Of a DNA stretch of 35,707 nt, positions 15,457 through 25,597 are shown piece by piece (position 1 is the first letter of the stretch; each line of letters starts with the position of its first letter). A model generated the notes under the pieces. That model was not told the DNA's origin and made no database searches. It saw only the letters and a program-made list of their open reading frames with translations. A program made the position numbers and the translations under genes. Origin of the DNA: JAEZDP01 sp964430855 (GTDB lineage: Bacteria > Acidobacteriota > Vicinamibacteria > Vicinamibacterales > Vicinamibacteraceae); assembly GCA_964430855.1 (NCBI GenBank), contig CAYSHC010000033.1, positions 1 to 35,707 of the forward strand, written 5' to 3'.

Positions 15457-16938
15457 TCAACGCCGCAGCGCGAGCAGCATGCCGGTGCCGTAGGTAAGCA
15501 CCGTGCCCATCACGACGTGCCAGGGCCACGCCACACTGCCGATGGCGATCAGGGCGTCGCCGAGAGCGCCGGCGCCCAGCATGCCGGCCAGTACCGCGTA
15601 CCAGCGCGCGAACACGACGATCGACATGAGGAACATCCCGGCGCCGATGGCGCCGATCGCGTCGCGTTCCCTGATCGTCGGGTGCAGCACGGCGAGGAAG
15701 AACCCGCCGAGCAGGCCCCCGTAGGTGAACGACTGGATCGCGAGGCCCAGCTCGACGACGGGCGTCTCGCGCGACCGGAACAGGAGCGCGCCGCCCACGA
15801 GGATGACGGCCCACGCCAGCGTGAAGATGCGCCCCATGCGAAACAGGTCGGCGTCGGTGCGCTGGCGTGCCGCGGCATAGAAGTCGTACGCGCTGGCGGA
15901 GGCCAGCGAGTTCAGCGACGACGAGAGCGACGACATCGCGGCCGCGAAGATCGACGCCAGCACGAGGCCGGTCACGCCCGGGGGGAGCTCCTCGATGATG
16001 AACGTCACGAAGATCTCGTCGGTGCGCTCGAAGGCGCGCGTCCCGTAGAACTGCCACAGCGCCAGGCCGATCACGAGGAACAGCGCGAACTGGGCCATGA
16101 CGACGAGGCCCGAGCCGATGAGCGCCATCTGGCTGCGGCGCAGGTCGCGGCACGTCAGCAGGCGCTGGACGATCAGCTGGTCGGTCCCGTGCGATGCCAT
16201 CGAGAGGAAGCCGCCACCGAGGATGCCGGCCCAGAGCGTGTACGGGTCGGAGAGGTCGAACGAGAGGTCGAGCATCCCCGTCTTGCCGGCGGCGCCTGCT
16301 GCCGCGAAGAGACCGCCCAGGCCGTCCGGAAGCCTGTCGGCCAGGACGTACAGCGCGCCCACGGCGCCTCCGAGGTACACGCACATCTGGAGTGCGTCGG
16401 TCCAGACGACGGAGCGGATGCCGCCGTAGTACGTGTAAATCAGCGTCAGGACGCCGATGACGAGGATCGACGTCGGGTAGTCCCACCCGGTGATGAGAGC
16501 GAGAGGAATCGCCGTGGCAAACAGGCGGACGCCGTCGGCGAGCGCCCGCGTGAACATGAAGATGCCCGACGCGAAGCGCCGCGTACGCCCGCCGAAGCGC
16601 GACTCGAGCAGGGCGTAGGCGGTGCCGATCTCGCCGCGGTAGTACGCCGGCAGGAACACGAACGCCACGAGCGTCCGCCCCAGCAGGTAGCCGAGGGTGA
16701 GCTGCAGGAAGCCGAGGTCGGTCGCGTAGGCGACGCCCGGGATGCTCAGGAACGTGAGCGTGCTGGTCTCGGTCGCGACGACGGAGAACAGCACCGCGAC
16801 CCATGGCAGGTCGCGTCCCCCGAGGAAGTAGTCGCGGGCACCGGTCTGGCCGCGCCCGAGCCACACGCCCCAGAGCGTGACGCCGATGACATACGCGAAC
16901 AGGACGAGGGCATCGAGGGTGGTGAAGTGCGAGGACAC
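15457..16938 (-). CDS. Sodium:solute symporter (SSS family)
   Basis: The GTG at 16938 has AGGAG 12 bases upstream and gives 493 residues. Upstream in-frame codons would add a polar stretch unlike the family. About 13 membrane helices are visible, starting ALVLFAYVIGVTLWGVWLG. Family marks include GARDYFLGGRDLPW near residue 36, SVVATETSTLTFLSIPG near 55, the region TYYGGIRSVVWTDALQ near 165, and SSLSSSLNSLASASAYDFY near 345, which matches the Na2-site helix of LeuT-fold SSS transporters. It imports a solute with sodium; the solute (sugar, organic acid or amino acid) cannot be told. It lies 164 bases downstream of the MFS gene on the same strand and has its own ribosome site, so co-transcription is possible but not certain. 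Confidence 0.92.
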   Translation of the reverse strand: MSSHFTTLDALVLFAYVIGVTLWGVWLGRGQTGARDYFLGGRDLPWVAVLFSVVATETSTLTFLSIPGVAYATDLGFLQLTLGYLLGRTLVAFVFLPAYYRGEIGTAYALLESRFGGRTRRFASGIFMFTRALADGVRLFATAIPLALITGWDYPTSILVIGVLTLIYTYYGGIRSVVWTDALQMCVYLGGAVGALYVLADRLPDGLGGLFAAAGAAGKTGMLDLSFDLSDPYTLWAGILGGGFLSMASHGTDQLIVQRLLTCRDLRRSQMALIGSGLVVMAQFALFLVIGLALWQFYGTRAFERTDEIFVTFIIEELPPGVTGLVLASIFAAAMSSLSSSLNSLASASAYDFYAAARQRTDADLFRMGRIFTLAWAVILVGGALLFRSRETPVVELGLAIQSFTYGGLLGGFFLAVLHPTIRERDAIGAIGAGMFLMSIVVFARWYAVLAGMLGAGALGDALIAIGSVAWPWHVVMGTVLTYGTGMLLALRR

Positions 16939-17102
16939 GTGTGCGTGGTTCTCCTGTGGGCCAAGACCGGGCTTACGGCCGCATGTCGAAGCGACCGCAG
17001 CATACCCGCGGCGCACGCCTGCGGGTCAATGGCTTGCCAGCATGACGCACAGGCGCCGCCCGGTCACGTCGCGACGGCACCTGCGCGTCGGCACGACGGA
17101 CG

Positions 17103-18716
17103 TCAGGGAGAGCTGCCCGCTGCGGCGCCCGCCTCGTCGTGCAGCGACGTGATCCGGTAACCGCCGCGTGACGCAAACCACGCGATGAGCCCCAGGTAGC
17201 AGACGAGCATGATGGCCGGCAGGATTGCGATCTTGCCGAGCGTCGCCTGCTTCGTGGCACGGTCGGCCGCGGCCACGAGCTCGGCCTGGTCGGGCGGAAG
17301 CGCAGCACGAAGCGCGGGGTCGAGCGCGTACGAGTCGCCGAAGAGCCCGGGGCGCATCACCGTCAGCTGCTCGGCGAGCGCCGGGTCGGCGAGGCGCACC
17401 TCGGCTGCGAGCGCCGAGTCCTGCACGGCGCCAATCGCGGGGTTGCCGAGCGTGCCGACCGAGATCATGCCGACGCCGGCGATCGCGTTGAGCATCAGCG
17501 CGCCACCGCGCGGGTACTGCTCGCTCACCACCCCGAGGGTGGTCGGCCAGAAGAACGTCTTGCCGAGGCCGTAGAACGTGGCGGCGGCAAACAGCATGGC
17601 TGCCGACGTGCCGGCGTTGGCCAGCCACACGAGGCCCACCACGGCGATGGCGGCGCTGGCGGCCAGCAGGCCGAGCGGGCTGATGCGGTGGACGATCGGC
17701 CCGGCGAAGAAGCGCAGGACGAACATGATGAGCGACGTCCAGACGAGGAACAGCGTGCCGAGCGTCGGGCTGGTCAGCACGGTGCGCATGATGTCGGCGA
17801 TCCAGCTGTCGGTGCCGAGCTCGGTCGTCGCGAGCAGCACCATCACGAGCAGCAGCAGGATGAACATCGGACGCCCCAGGGTGCGGACGTACATGGCAAA
17901 CAGGATCGTCGGCACGAGGGCGATGAGCAGCTGTCCGGCAAGGCCGAAGGTCTCCACACCGGTGATGACGAGAATCTGGTTGAGGCCGGCGACGAGGAAG
18001 AACGACACGATGAAGCAGCTGCCGGCGCCGAATTCGCGGAGCATGTCGATGTAGGGCACGTTGGCTGCGACACGTTCCTGTACGGGAAACGGCTGGCCGA
18101 GCAGCATCGCGCCGTAGATCACGGTGGGAATCAGCACCAGCCCCATCTGCCACTGCCACAGCCGCCCGGGCAGCGTGCCCGGCTCGATGGCGCTCGACGC
18201 GATCGCCAGCAGCCCGCCCAGCACGAGGCCGCCGGGCCACCCGGCGTGCAGGATGTTCAGGTAGCGCGTCTTCTCGCGCGGATAGAGCGTCGCGGTGACG
18301 GGATTGACCACGGCCTCGACGGTGCCATTGCCGAGGGCGAAGATGAACGTCCCGATGTACAGCAGCGTGAAGCCTGCGCGCTGGCCTGCCTCGATCGCCT
18401 CCGGCGACGCGCCCGGCCCGGCGAGCGCCAGCGGCGCGGCGAGCGTGATGACCGCCGACGCCACGTGCAGGACGAAGGCAATCGCCATCGACACGCCATT
18501 GCCCAGCCTGTCGATGACCAGGCTGAAGAGGATGATCGAGATCGCGAACGGGAAGAGTCCCGCTCCGAGGATGTAGCCGATCTGCTCCTGCGTCAGGTTG
18601 AACTCGCTGCGCCAGTCCTCGAGGATTGCGGCGCGGACGGCGAAGCCGAAGGCGGTGGCCACCAGCGAGATGATGCAGCCAGTGAACAGACGGGTGCGAT
18701 GGACGGACTCGGGCAT
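17103..18716 (-). CDS. MFS transporter
   Basis: The ATG at 18716 has AGGAG 10 bases upstream and gives 537 residues. Twelve or more hydrophobic segments are present, beginning LFTGCIISLVATAFGFAVRA. MFS features include a GRPMF-type loop in YVRTLGRPMFILLLL and paired six-helix halves. The GNGTVEAVVNPVTATLYP segment (near residue 125-140) resembles proteins annotated as sugar or nucleoside permeases. A hydrophilic insertion of about 70 residues (VQDSALAAEVRLADPALAEQ and following) lies before the last membrane helix, which makes the protein longer than the usual 400-450 residues. It is downstream of the Gfo/Idh/MocA gene on the same strand, separated by two hairpins and so probably transcribed independently. 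The substrate is unknown. Confidence 0.85.
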   Translation of the reverse strand: MPESVHRTRLFTGCIISLVATAFGFAVRAAILEDWRSEFNLTQEQIGYILGAGLFPFAISIILFSLVIDRLGNGVSMAIAFVLHVASAVITLAAPLALAGPGASPEAIEAGQRAGFTLLYIGTFIFALGNGTVEAVVNPVTATLYPREKTRYLNILHAGWPGGLVLGGLLAIASSAIEPGTLPGRLWQWQMGLVLIPTVIYGAMLLGQPFPVQERVAANVPYIDMLREFGAGSCFIVSFFLVAGLNQILVITGVETFGLAGQLLIALVPTILFAMYVRTLGRPMFILLLLVMVLLATTELGTDSWIADIMRTVLTSPTLGTLFLVWTSLIMFVLRFFAGPIVHRISPLGLLAASAAIAVVGLVWLANAGTSAAMLFAAATFYGLGKTFFWPTTLGVVSEQYPRGGALMLNAIAGVGMISVGTLGNPAIGAVQDSALAAEVRLADPALAEQLTVMRPGLFGDSYALDPALRAALPPDQAELVAAADRATKQATLGKIAILPAIMLVCYLGLIAWFASRGGYRITSLHDEAGAAAGSSP

Positions 18717-18779
18717 GGGCTCGGTACTCCTTGCGCGACTGCTCTGTCTTGCGGATGCCAGCGCAGTGTCACATGAAAC

Positions 18780-18801
18780 GGCCCCGGATGACACCGGGGC
18801 C
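18780..18801 (-). terminator. Rho-independent terminator-like hairpin (minus strand)
   Basis: GGCCCCGG (18780-18787) and CCGGGGCC (18794-18801) form a perfect 8-bp stem with a 6-base loop. Read on the minus strand it is followed by GTTTCATGT, a short T run. It would stop transcription from the Gfo/Idh/MocA gene before the MFS gene. Confidence 0.6.
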
Positions 18802-18845
18802 GCGGCATGCGTCGAGCCGCCCGTCGGCGGGGGAGGCAGGGGGCG

Positions 18846-18883
18846 CCCGCAGGCGGGGCGGCCGCGAGGCCGCCGCCTGCGGG
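18846..18883 (-). terminator. Long GC hairpin just after the Gfo/Idh/MocA gene
   Basis: CCCGCAGGCGG (18846-18856) pairs with CCGCCTGCGGG (18873-18883). Inside, CGGCC (18859-18863) pairs with GGCCG (18868-18872), giving a 16-bp stem with a 2-base bulge and a GCGA tetraloop. It starts 14 bases past the stop codon on the minus strand. No T tract, so it may protect the 3' end while the next hairpin terminates. Confidence 0.5.
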
Positions 18884-18897
18884 TCGTGAGGTCACCG

Positions 18898-20244
<1,347 letters not shown>

Positions 20245-20283
20245 AGACACTCTCCTGGGGAGGGGAAAAGTTGGGACGTATTA

Positions 20284-21897
20284 TCACCGGTCGCCGCCGC
20301 CGTCCGACCGCGCAGGCACCGAGACCTGCGGATCGGCCCGGCGCTGGAGCCATCCAAGGACGGCGTCCACGAGCACGGCGAGCGCCGCGGCCGGCACCGC
20401 GCCCGCCAGGATCATGCGCGTGTCGGCGAGCGCCAGACCGGCGACGATCGGATCGCCGAGGCCGCCCGCGCCGATCAGGGCCGCGAGCGTCGCGGTGCCC
20501 ACGTTCATCACCGCGGCCGTCCGGATGCCGGCCATGATGACGGGCGCGGCAAGGGGCAGGCGGACGTACCGCAGCACCTGCAGTGGCGTCATCCCCAGCG
20601 CCGTCGCGGCCGCGACGGCCGCCGGGTCGGCCTCGCGCACGCCCGTCAGCGTGTTGCGGACGATGGGATACAGCGAATACAGGAAGAGTGCCGTGATGGC
20701 CGGGGCGACGCCGATTCCGAGGACGGGGATCATGAACGCGAGCAGCGCCAGGCCGGGAATCGTCTGGAGCACGCCGATTGCGCGGACGAACGGCTCGGCG
20801 CGCCTGACGCGCTCGAGCAGCAGGCCGAGCGGGACGGCCACGAGGATGGCCAGGCCGAGCGACGCCGCGACGAGCAGGAGGTGCCGGAGCGTCATCCGGC
20901 CCAGGGCCTGCCGCTCCGTCCAGAGGTACGACGCCCACGCGGCAAGACCGGACCGCCCGCGCGGCACGTCGGCCGCCGTCGCGGCCCCGCCGGCCGCCTC
21001 GAGCAGCCCGAGGTCGCGCAGCGCGTCGCGCGCCACCTGGCCGACGTCGTCGCCGGCGACCTCGAGCCGCGCGTTGAGCGCGCGCATGCGCTCGACGTCC
21101 AGGCGCCCGCTGAGCAGCGTAAGCGCGGCGACCACCTCGGGACGCGCCCGCGCGACGGCGCCGCGGATGACGATCGCCGCGTCATAGGGCGGGAACACCC
21201 GCTTGTCGTCCTCGAGGACCGTCAGCGGGTAGCGCGCGAGCAGGCCGTCGGTGGAGTACGCGTCGATGATGTCGACCGCCCCGGCCGCGAGCGCCTGGTA
21301 CTTCACGGCGGGGGCAAGCGCGTTGACCTCGCGCGGCGCCAGTCCGTAGGCGTCGCGCAGCGCGGGCAGGCCGTCCGGGAGGCCGATGAAATCGGCGGTG
21401 AACCCGGCGCGTAACCTGTCGCTGACACGTGCCGCGTCGCTCAGCGTCCGCAGCCCCAGGCGCTCGGCCAGCTCGGTCCGCACCGAGATCGCGTAGGTGT
21501 TCTCGAAGCCGAGCGGCGGGAGCCACCGGAGGTCGAACTCGTCACGGAACGTGCGCGACACGGTGTCGAACACGTCGGTGGGGGTACGCACGTCGTGCAC
21601 CTGGAGGATGACGCGCAGCCCTGCGCCGCTGTACTCGGGATACAGGTCGATGCGCCCGGCGCGCATCGCCGCGAAGAGGATCTCGGTGCCGCCCAGGCCG
21701 AAGCGCCGTGTCACCTCGACGTCGTGGGCTTCGAGCAGCTGCGCGCACAGCTCGGCGAGCAGGTAGCTCTCGCCGAACGGCTTCGACCCGATGACCACCG
21801 GCGGCGCCTGTGCCGCGAGGTTGGCGGAGAGCACGCTGGTCAGCACGCAGGCCCACGCCCACGCGCCCATGGCCCGTCGTCCGATGCCACGCGTCAT
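20284..21897 (-). CDS. Osmoprotectant-type ABC transporter: fused binding protein and permease
   Basis: This 537-residue protein starts at ATG 21897, overlapping the ATPase stop by 4 bases (ATGA), so the two are translationally coupled. Residues 1-30 are a signal peptide. Residues about 33-300 are an OpuAC-type substrate-binding domain (PVVIGSKPFGESYLLAEL, LYPEYSGAGL, DIIDAYSTDGLLARYP, LEDDKRVFPPYDAA). Residues about 335-515 are the membrane permease of the OpuB/OpuC/EgtU type, with the EAA loop at about 422-457 (EADPAAVAAATALGMTP). The family imports glycine betaine, choline, carnitine or, in EgtU, ergothioneine. The better-known fusions I recall have permease first and binding domain last; here the order is reversed. 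The ligand is not determined by sequence alone. Confidence 0.88.
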   Translation of the reverse strand: MTRGIGRRAMGAWAWACVLTSVLSANLAAQAPPVVIGSKPFGESYLLAELCAQLLEAHDVEVTRRFGLGGTEILFAAMRAGRIDLYPEYSGAGLRVILQVHDVRTPTDVFDTVSRTFRDEFDLRWLPPLGFENTYAISVRTELAERLGLRTLSDAARVSDRLRAGFTADFIGLPDGLPALRDAYGLAPREVNALAPAVKYQALAAGAVDIIDAYSTDGLLARYPLTVLEDDKRVFPPYDAAIVIRGAVARARPEVVAALTLLSGRLDVERMRALNARLEVAGDDVGQVARDALRDLGLLEAAGGAATAADVPRGRSGLAAWASYLWTERQALGRMTLRHLLLVAASLGLAILVAVPLGLLLERVRRAEPFVRAIGVLQTIPGLALLAFMIPVLGIGVAPAITALFLYSLYPIVRNTLTGVREADPAAVAAATALGMTPLQVLRYVRLPLAAPVIMAGIRTAAVMNVGTATLAALIGAGGLGDPIVAGLALADTRMILAGAVPAAALAVLVDAVLGWLQRRADPQVSVPARSDGGGDR

Positions 21898-22682
21898 CGT
21901 CCGTCCCCGGCGGCGGGCCGTCGACCGACGGCCTGCCGGGCCAGGAGGCTCTCGACGTACGGCGTCGCGGGCGCCTCGACCAGCCGCGCGGCCGTGTCCA
22001 CCTGCTCGATGCGGCCGGCGCGCATCACGGCGACCCGGTCGGCGAGCCGCACCGCCTCGTGCAGGTCGTGCGTCACCAGCAGCGCCGCGACGCCGGACGA
22101 TCGCCGCAGCGCGTCGAACATGGCCTGGACGTCGGCGCGGGTCAGCGCGTCGAGCGCGCCGAACGGCTCGTCGAGCAGCACGATCCCGGGCGCCGCCGCA
22201 ACCGCACGCGCCAGCGCCACACGCTGGCGCTGGCCGCCCGACAGCTCGCGCGGCAGCCGGCTGCCGTAGACGTCGGGATCCAGACCCACGCGCGCGAGCG
22301 CTGCGCGACCCGCGGCCCGTGCGTCGGCCCGCCCCGCCAGCCATGGCACGAGCGAGACGTTGCGCTCGACCGTCCAGTGCGGCAGCAGGCCGCCTTCCTG
22401 CGGCACGTAGCCGATCCGCCGCCGGAGCGCCACCGGGTCGAGCCGCCGGACGTCGACGCCCTCGACCTCGACACAGCCCGTGTCCACGGCGGACAGCCTG
22501 TTGAAACAGCGCAGCAGCGTCGACTTGCCGGCGCCGCTCTCCCCCACCAGGGCAACGCACTCGCCGACGGCCACCTCGAGCGACACGCCGTCGAGCGCGA
22601 CGACGCCGTCGCCGTACCGCCTGCTGACGTCGCGGGCCGCAAGGGCGGGGACCGGTGCGGTGGCTGACGCGGATGCTGGCAC
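21894..22682 (-). CDS. Osmoprotectant-type ABC transporter ATP-binding protein
   Basis: I chose the GTG at 22682 (262 residues), where the ABC domain begins with little leader. No strong ribosome site is seen, so the start is uncertain. Walker A is GESGAGKS at 47-54, the Q loop is YVPQEGGLLPH, the signature LSGGQRQRVALARA starts at 147, and Walker B is GIVLLDEPFGALD, followed by the switch His in LVTHDLHEA. It ends without the paired CBS domains found in the ionic-strength-gated OpuA/OpuC ATPases, which makes gating by osmotic strength less likely. Its last bases overlap the start of the fused binding protein-permease. It is divergent from modA, with 219 bases between the starts. Confidence 0.88.
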   Translation of the reverse strand: MPASASATAPVPALAARDVSRRYGDGVVALDGVSLEVAVGECVALVGESGAGKSTLLRCFNRLSAVDTGCVEVEGVDVRRLDPVALRRRIGYVPQEGGLLPHWTVERNVSLVPWLAGRADARAAGRAALARVGLDPDVYGSRLPRELSGGQRQRVALARAVAAAPGIVLLDEPFGALDALTRADVQAMFDALRRSSGVAALLVTHDLHEAVRLADRVAVMRAGRIEQVDTAARLVEAPATPYVESLLARQAVGRRPAAGDGR

Positions 22683-22714
22683 GACGGGGCGATCTTGACA
22701 TGCCCGCCGATCCG

Positions 22715-22745
22715 CGCGGTACCGCGGACCGCACGCCGCGGACCG
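22715..22745. promoter_or_regulatory. Palindrome plus direct repeat between the divergent opu-like and mod genes
   Basis: CGCGGTACCGCG (22715-22726) is a perfect 12-base palindrome. It overlaps the first of two identical units CCGCGGACCG at 22722-22731 and 22736-22745, with a 14-base period. The site sits in the only control region shared by the two transport operons and could bind a regulator. The binding protein is unknown, and such GC-only palindromes can arise by chance in this genome. Confidence 0.3.
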
Positions 22746-22901
22746 TAGACCCGGGGGCGAGCGGCGTGGGCCGGCGGAGGGGACACGCGGCGGCGAGGCC
22801 GATCCGGCAGGGCAACGCCCGGTATGCTGTGTCGCGATGCAGCTGTCGCTGGGGGGTATCGGCCGAGGGCGGCGGCCGCGTGTGTCAGGAACCGGGGGAA
22901 C

Positions 22902-23726
22902 ATGTCGTCCATGACGCCGCAGGCAGAGGGCACTGGCGTGCGACGCCGCGAGGCCCTGCAGGCCCTTGGCCTGCTGGCCTGGCTGGGGCCCGCGGCCACG
23001 GCCCTCCCTGCCCCGCGGCAGGACGCGCCCCGCATCGCCGCCGCCGCCGACCTGCGCCGCGTGCTGACCGAGCTGGCCGAGCGGTTCAGGAAGGACGGCC
23101 ACGGCGAGGTGTCGCTCGTCTTCGGCGCCTCGGGCGTCCTGGCTCGCCAGATCGTGCAGGGCGCGCCGTTTCAGCTCTTCCTGTCGGCCGACGAGGCGTT
23201 TGCCACGCAGGTGATCGACGCCGGCCGCGCCGACAGCTCCGGCGCCCTCTACGCCATCGGCCGCCTGTCGCTGTTTGCCCCTTCGGGCTCGCCGCTGCGT
23301 GTCGATCCCGAGTGCGAGGGCCTGCGGCGCCTGGCGCGCGAGGGGAAGCTCCGGCGCCTTGCCATCGCCAACCCCGCGCACGCGCCCTACGGCCGCGCCG
23401 CCGAGGCCGTCCTGCGGCACCACGGTCTGTGGGATGCCGTGCAGCCGAGGCTGGTCCTCGGCGAGAACAGCGCGCAGGCCGCGCAGTTTGCCGCCAACGG
23501 CAGCACTGACGGCGGCCTGCTGCCGCACGCGCTCGTCGTCGTTCCTCCGTTGTCGGCGTCCGGCGATGCCGTGCTGATTCCGCGGCAGCACCATCCGCCG
23601 CTGCGGCAGCGCATGGTCCTGCTGCGCGGCGCCGGGCCCGTCGCGCGGCGCTTCCACGAGATGGTGCTCGGGCCGGAAGGGCGCTCGCTGCTCGAGCGCC
23701 ATGGCTTCGGGCTGCCGCCGGGCTGA
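22902..23726 (+). CDS. modA: Molybdate ABC transporter substrate-binding protein ModA
   Basis: The ATG at 22902 gives 274 residues, with AGGA and GGGGGA upstream; ATG 22911 is an alternative. The N-terminus (RRREALQALGLLAWL) is a signal sequence resembling a twin-arginine type. The mature protein is a periplasmic binding protein of the ModA family: PRIAAAADLRRVLTELAERF, then GASGVLARQIVQGAPFQLFLSADEAF, the hinge region NPAHAPYGRAAEAVL and the C-terminal GPEGRSLLERHGFGLP. It captures molybdate or tungstate for ModBC. Its stop lies 5 bases before the modB start. It opens a modABC operon divergent from the osmoprotectant-type transporter. A weak -10-like TATGCT lies at 22823-22828. No ModE-type site was recognised. 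Confidence 0.93.
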   Translation: MSSMTPQAEGTGVRRREALQALGLLAWLGPAATALPAPRQDAPRIAAAADLRRVLTELAERFRKDGHGEVSLVFGASGVLARQIVQGAPFQLFLSADEAFATQVIDAGRADSSGALYAIGRLSLFAPSGSPLRVDPECEGLRRLAREGKLRRLAIANPAHAPYGRAAEAVLRHHGLWDAVQPRLVLGENSAQAAQFAANGSTDGGLLPHALVVVPPLSASGDAVLIPRQHHPPLRQRMVLLRGAGPVARRFHEMVLGPEGRSLLERHGFGLPPG

Positions 23727-23730
23727 GCTC

Positions 23731-24396
23731 ATGGACTGGCAGGCATTCAGGCTCTCGTTCACGCTCGGGGCCGTCACCGTCGCGGTGCTGGTGCCGGCCG
23801 CCACCTGGCTCGCACACCACCTCGCCCGCACCGGCCCGCGGGTGCGCGGCCCGGTCGAGGCCATCGTCGCGCTGCCGCTCGTCCTGCCACCCACGGTCGT
23901 CGGCTTCTACCTGCTCACGCTGTTCGGCGCACGGTCGCCGCTCGGCGACGCGTTCGTCCGCCTTACCGGCCAGACGCTCGCCTTCAGCTTCGAGGGACTT
24001 GTCTGCGCGTCGATCCTCGTCAACCTGCCGTTCGCGGTGCAGCCGGCGCTGCGGGCGTTCGAAGCCGTCCCCGTCTCGCTCCGGGAAGCCGCCGCATGCT
24101 GCGGCCTCTCCCGGTGGGCGACGTTCCGCCGTGTCGAGCTGCCGCTCGCGTGGCCGGGCGTGCTGTCGGCGGCCGTGCTGACCTTTGCCCACACGCTCGG
24201 CGAGTTCGGCGTCGTGCTGATGGTCGGCGGCAACATCCCCGGCGAGACACGCACGCTGAGCGTGGCCATCTACGACCGCATGCAGGCGCTCGATGACACC
24301 GGGGCCGGGGCGATGGCCGCGCTCCTCCTCGTGGTGGCCTTTGTCACGCTCGGGGTGACGACCACGTTCGGGCGGACACGGGGCGTACGCCGATGA
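23731..24396 (+). CDS. modB: Molybdate ABC transporter permease ModB
   Basis: The 221-residue protein starts at ATG 23731, 5 bases after the modA stop. An in-frame ATG at 23701 would overlap modA. About five membrane helices are present, starting FRLSFTLGAVTVAVLVPAATWLA. The ModB family marks are ALPLVLPPTVVGFYLL near residue 50 and the EAA loop in REAACCGLSRWATFRRVELPLAWPG near 118-142, which couples to ModC. TFAHTLGEFGVVLMVGGNIPGET is a strong ModB signature. The gene is translationally coupled to modC by a 4-base ATGA overlap. It forms the inner-membrane channel for molybdate import, used for Mo-cofactor enzymes. Confidence 0.95.
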   Translation: MDWQAFRLSFTLGAVTVAVLVPAATWLAHHLARTGPRVRGPVEAIVALPLVLPPTVVGFYLLTLFGARSPLGDAFVRLTGQTLAFSFEGLVCASILVNLPFAVQPALRAFEAVPVSLREAAACCGLSRWATFRRVELPLAWPGVLSAAVLTFAHTLGEFGVVLMVGGNIPGETRTLSVAIYDRMQALDDTGAGAMAALLLVVAFVTLGVTTTFGRTRGVRR

Positions 24397-25517
24397 GCGG
24401 CGCGCGGCAGGCCGCCGAGGCGGGAACGTTCGCGCTCGACGTGGAGGTCGCGCAGGATGCCCCGATACCGCTGCATGCCAGCTTCACTGTCCGCGCCACC
24501 GACGTGCTGGCCGTCTTCGGCCCGTCCGGTGCCGGCAAGACGACCCTGCTGCGGACGATCGCGGGCCTGCATCGCGCGACGCACGCCGTCATCCGCTGCG
24601 CCGATCGCGTGTGGGCGGACACGCGCGACGGCACGTGGGTTGCGACGTCACGCCGGCGCGTCGGCTACGTCCCGCAGGACTACGCGTTGTTTCCCCACCT
24701 CGACGCGCAGCGCAACGTGGAGACCGCCCTTGGCGACCTGCCGCGGGCCGAGCGTGCCGCGGAAGCCCGCCGCTGGCTGGCGGCCGTCCATCTCGCCGGG
24801 CTCGAGGACCGGCGTCCCGCAGATCTGTCCGGCGGGCAGCAACAGCGCGTGGCGCTCGCACGGGCCCTTGCCCGCCGCCCCGACGTCCTGCTGCTGGACG
24901 AGCCCTTCGCAGGCGCCGATGCGGCGCTCCGCGCGCGGCTGCACGACGAGCTCGACGCGCTGCGCCGCACGATCGCGCGCCCGGTGGTCCTCGTCACGCA
25001 CAGCATGGCGGACGTCCGCCGCCTCGCCACCCACATGCTCGTCCTCGTCGCGGGCCGCACGGTCGCTGCCGGCCCGTTGACGGCGCTCAGCACGGAGCCG
25101 GGCCTCGGCGAGGCGGTCGCGCCTGCCGACGTGGGCAGCGTCCTCGAGACGCGCGTGACGGACGTGGACACCGCACACGGGCTGGCGACGTGCGCGTTCG
25201 ACGGCGGCACCGTGATCGTCGCCGCGGGCCGCCTGGCCGCTGGCCAGCGCGCCCGCGTCCACGTGCCGGCGCGCGATGTGATCCTCGCGACGGCGCGTCC
25301 CGAGCGCGTCAGCCTGCACAACGTGCTGGCGGGCACCGTGCTGAAAGTGGCGTCGCTGGACGCCGCGCGCGTCCTCGTGCAGGTCGGCGTCGGCGGCTCG
25401 ATCATCCTGGCCGAGATCACGCGTGACGCCGTCGAGCGCCTCCAGCTGCGTCCGGGGCTGCCCGTCTTCGCGCTCGTCAAGTCCGTGTCGCTCACCGCGC
25501 ACCCGTCCCCCGCCTGA
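24393..25517 (+). CDS. modC: Molybdate ABC transporter ATP-binding protein ModC
   Basis: The 374-residue ATPase starts at ATG 24393 inside the last codons of modB. Walker A is GPSGAGKT at 43-50, the signature LSGGQ is at 145-149, Walker B is VLLLDEPFAGAD near 165-176 and the switch His is in LVTHSMADVRR. The C-terminal part (about 235-370) contains the Mop/TOBE module (SLHNVLAGTVLKVASLDAARVLVQVGVGG), which binds molybdate and can inhibit transport when the cell is replete. The order modA-modB-modC is complete and compact, so the importer is likely functional. A putative signal peptidase gene follows after 80 bases. Confidence 0.95.
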   Translation: MSGARQAAEAGTFALDVEVAQDAPIPLHASFTVRATDVLAVFGPSGAGKTTLLRTIAGLHRATHAVIRCADRVWADTRDGTWVATSRRRVGYVPQDYALFPHLDAQRNVETALGDLPRAERAAEARRWLAAVHLAGLEDRRPADLSGGQQQRVALARALARRPDVLLLDEPFAGADAALRARLHDELDALRRTIARPVVLVTHSMADVRRLATHMLVLVAGRTVAAGPLTALSTEPGLGEAVAPADVGSVLETRVTDVDTAHGLATCAFDGGTVIVAAGRLAAGQRARVHVPARDVILATARPERVSLHNVLAGTVLKVASLDAARVLVQVGVGGSIILAEITRDAVERLQLRPGLPVFALVKSVSLTAHPSPA

Positions 25518-25597
25518 GGCTCACCGGCATCCCGTCGAGCGGCGCCCGACGCAGCCGGCTGGACGAGCGCCACGCGCCGCGGGCAGGATGGTGGCGC

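Noticed and set aside
17004..17026. Hairpin ACCCGC/GCGGGT between the MFS and symporter genes as a terminator
   Set aside because: The stem is only 6 bp with no T tract on the minus strand. Not distinguishable from chance in this GC-rich DNA.
15517..17160. A 547-codon plus-strand frame opposite the sodium:solute symporter
   Set aside because: Charged, repetitive antisense sequence. The minus strand encodes a complete SSS transporter.
22902..25517. A molybdenum-cofactor riboswitch or ModE site before modA
   Set aside because: I looked in 22683-22901 and saw neither the conserved riboswitch stems nor a ModE-type inverted repeat.
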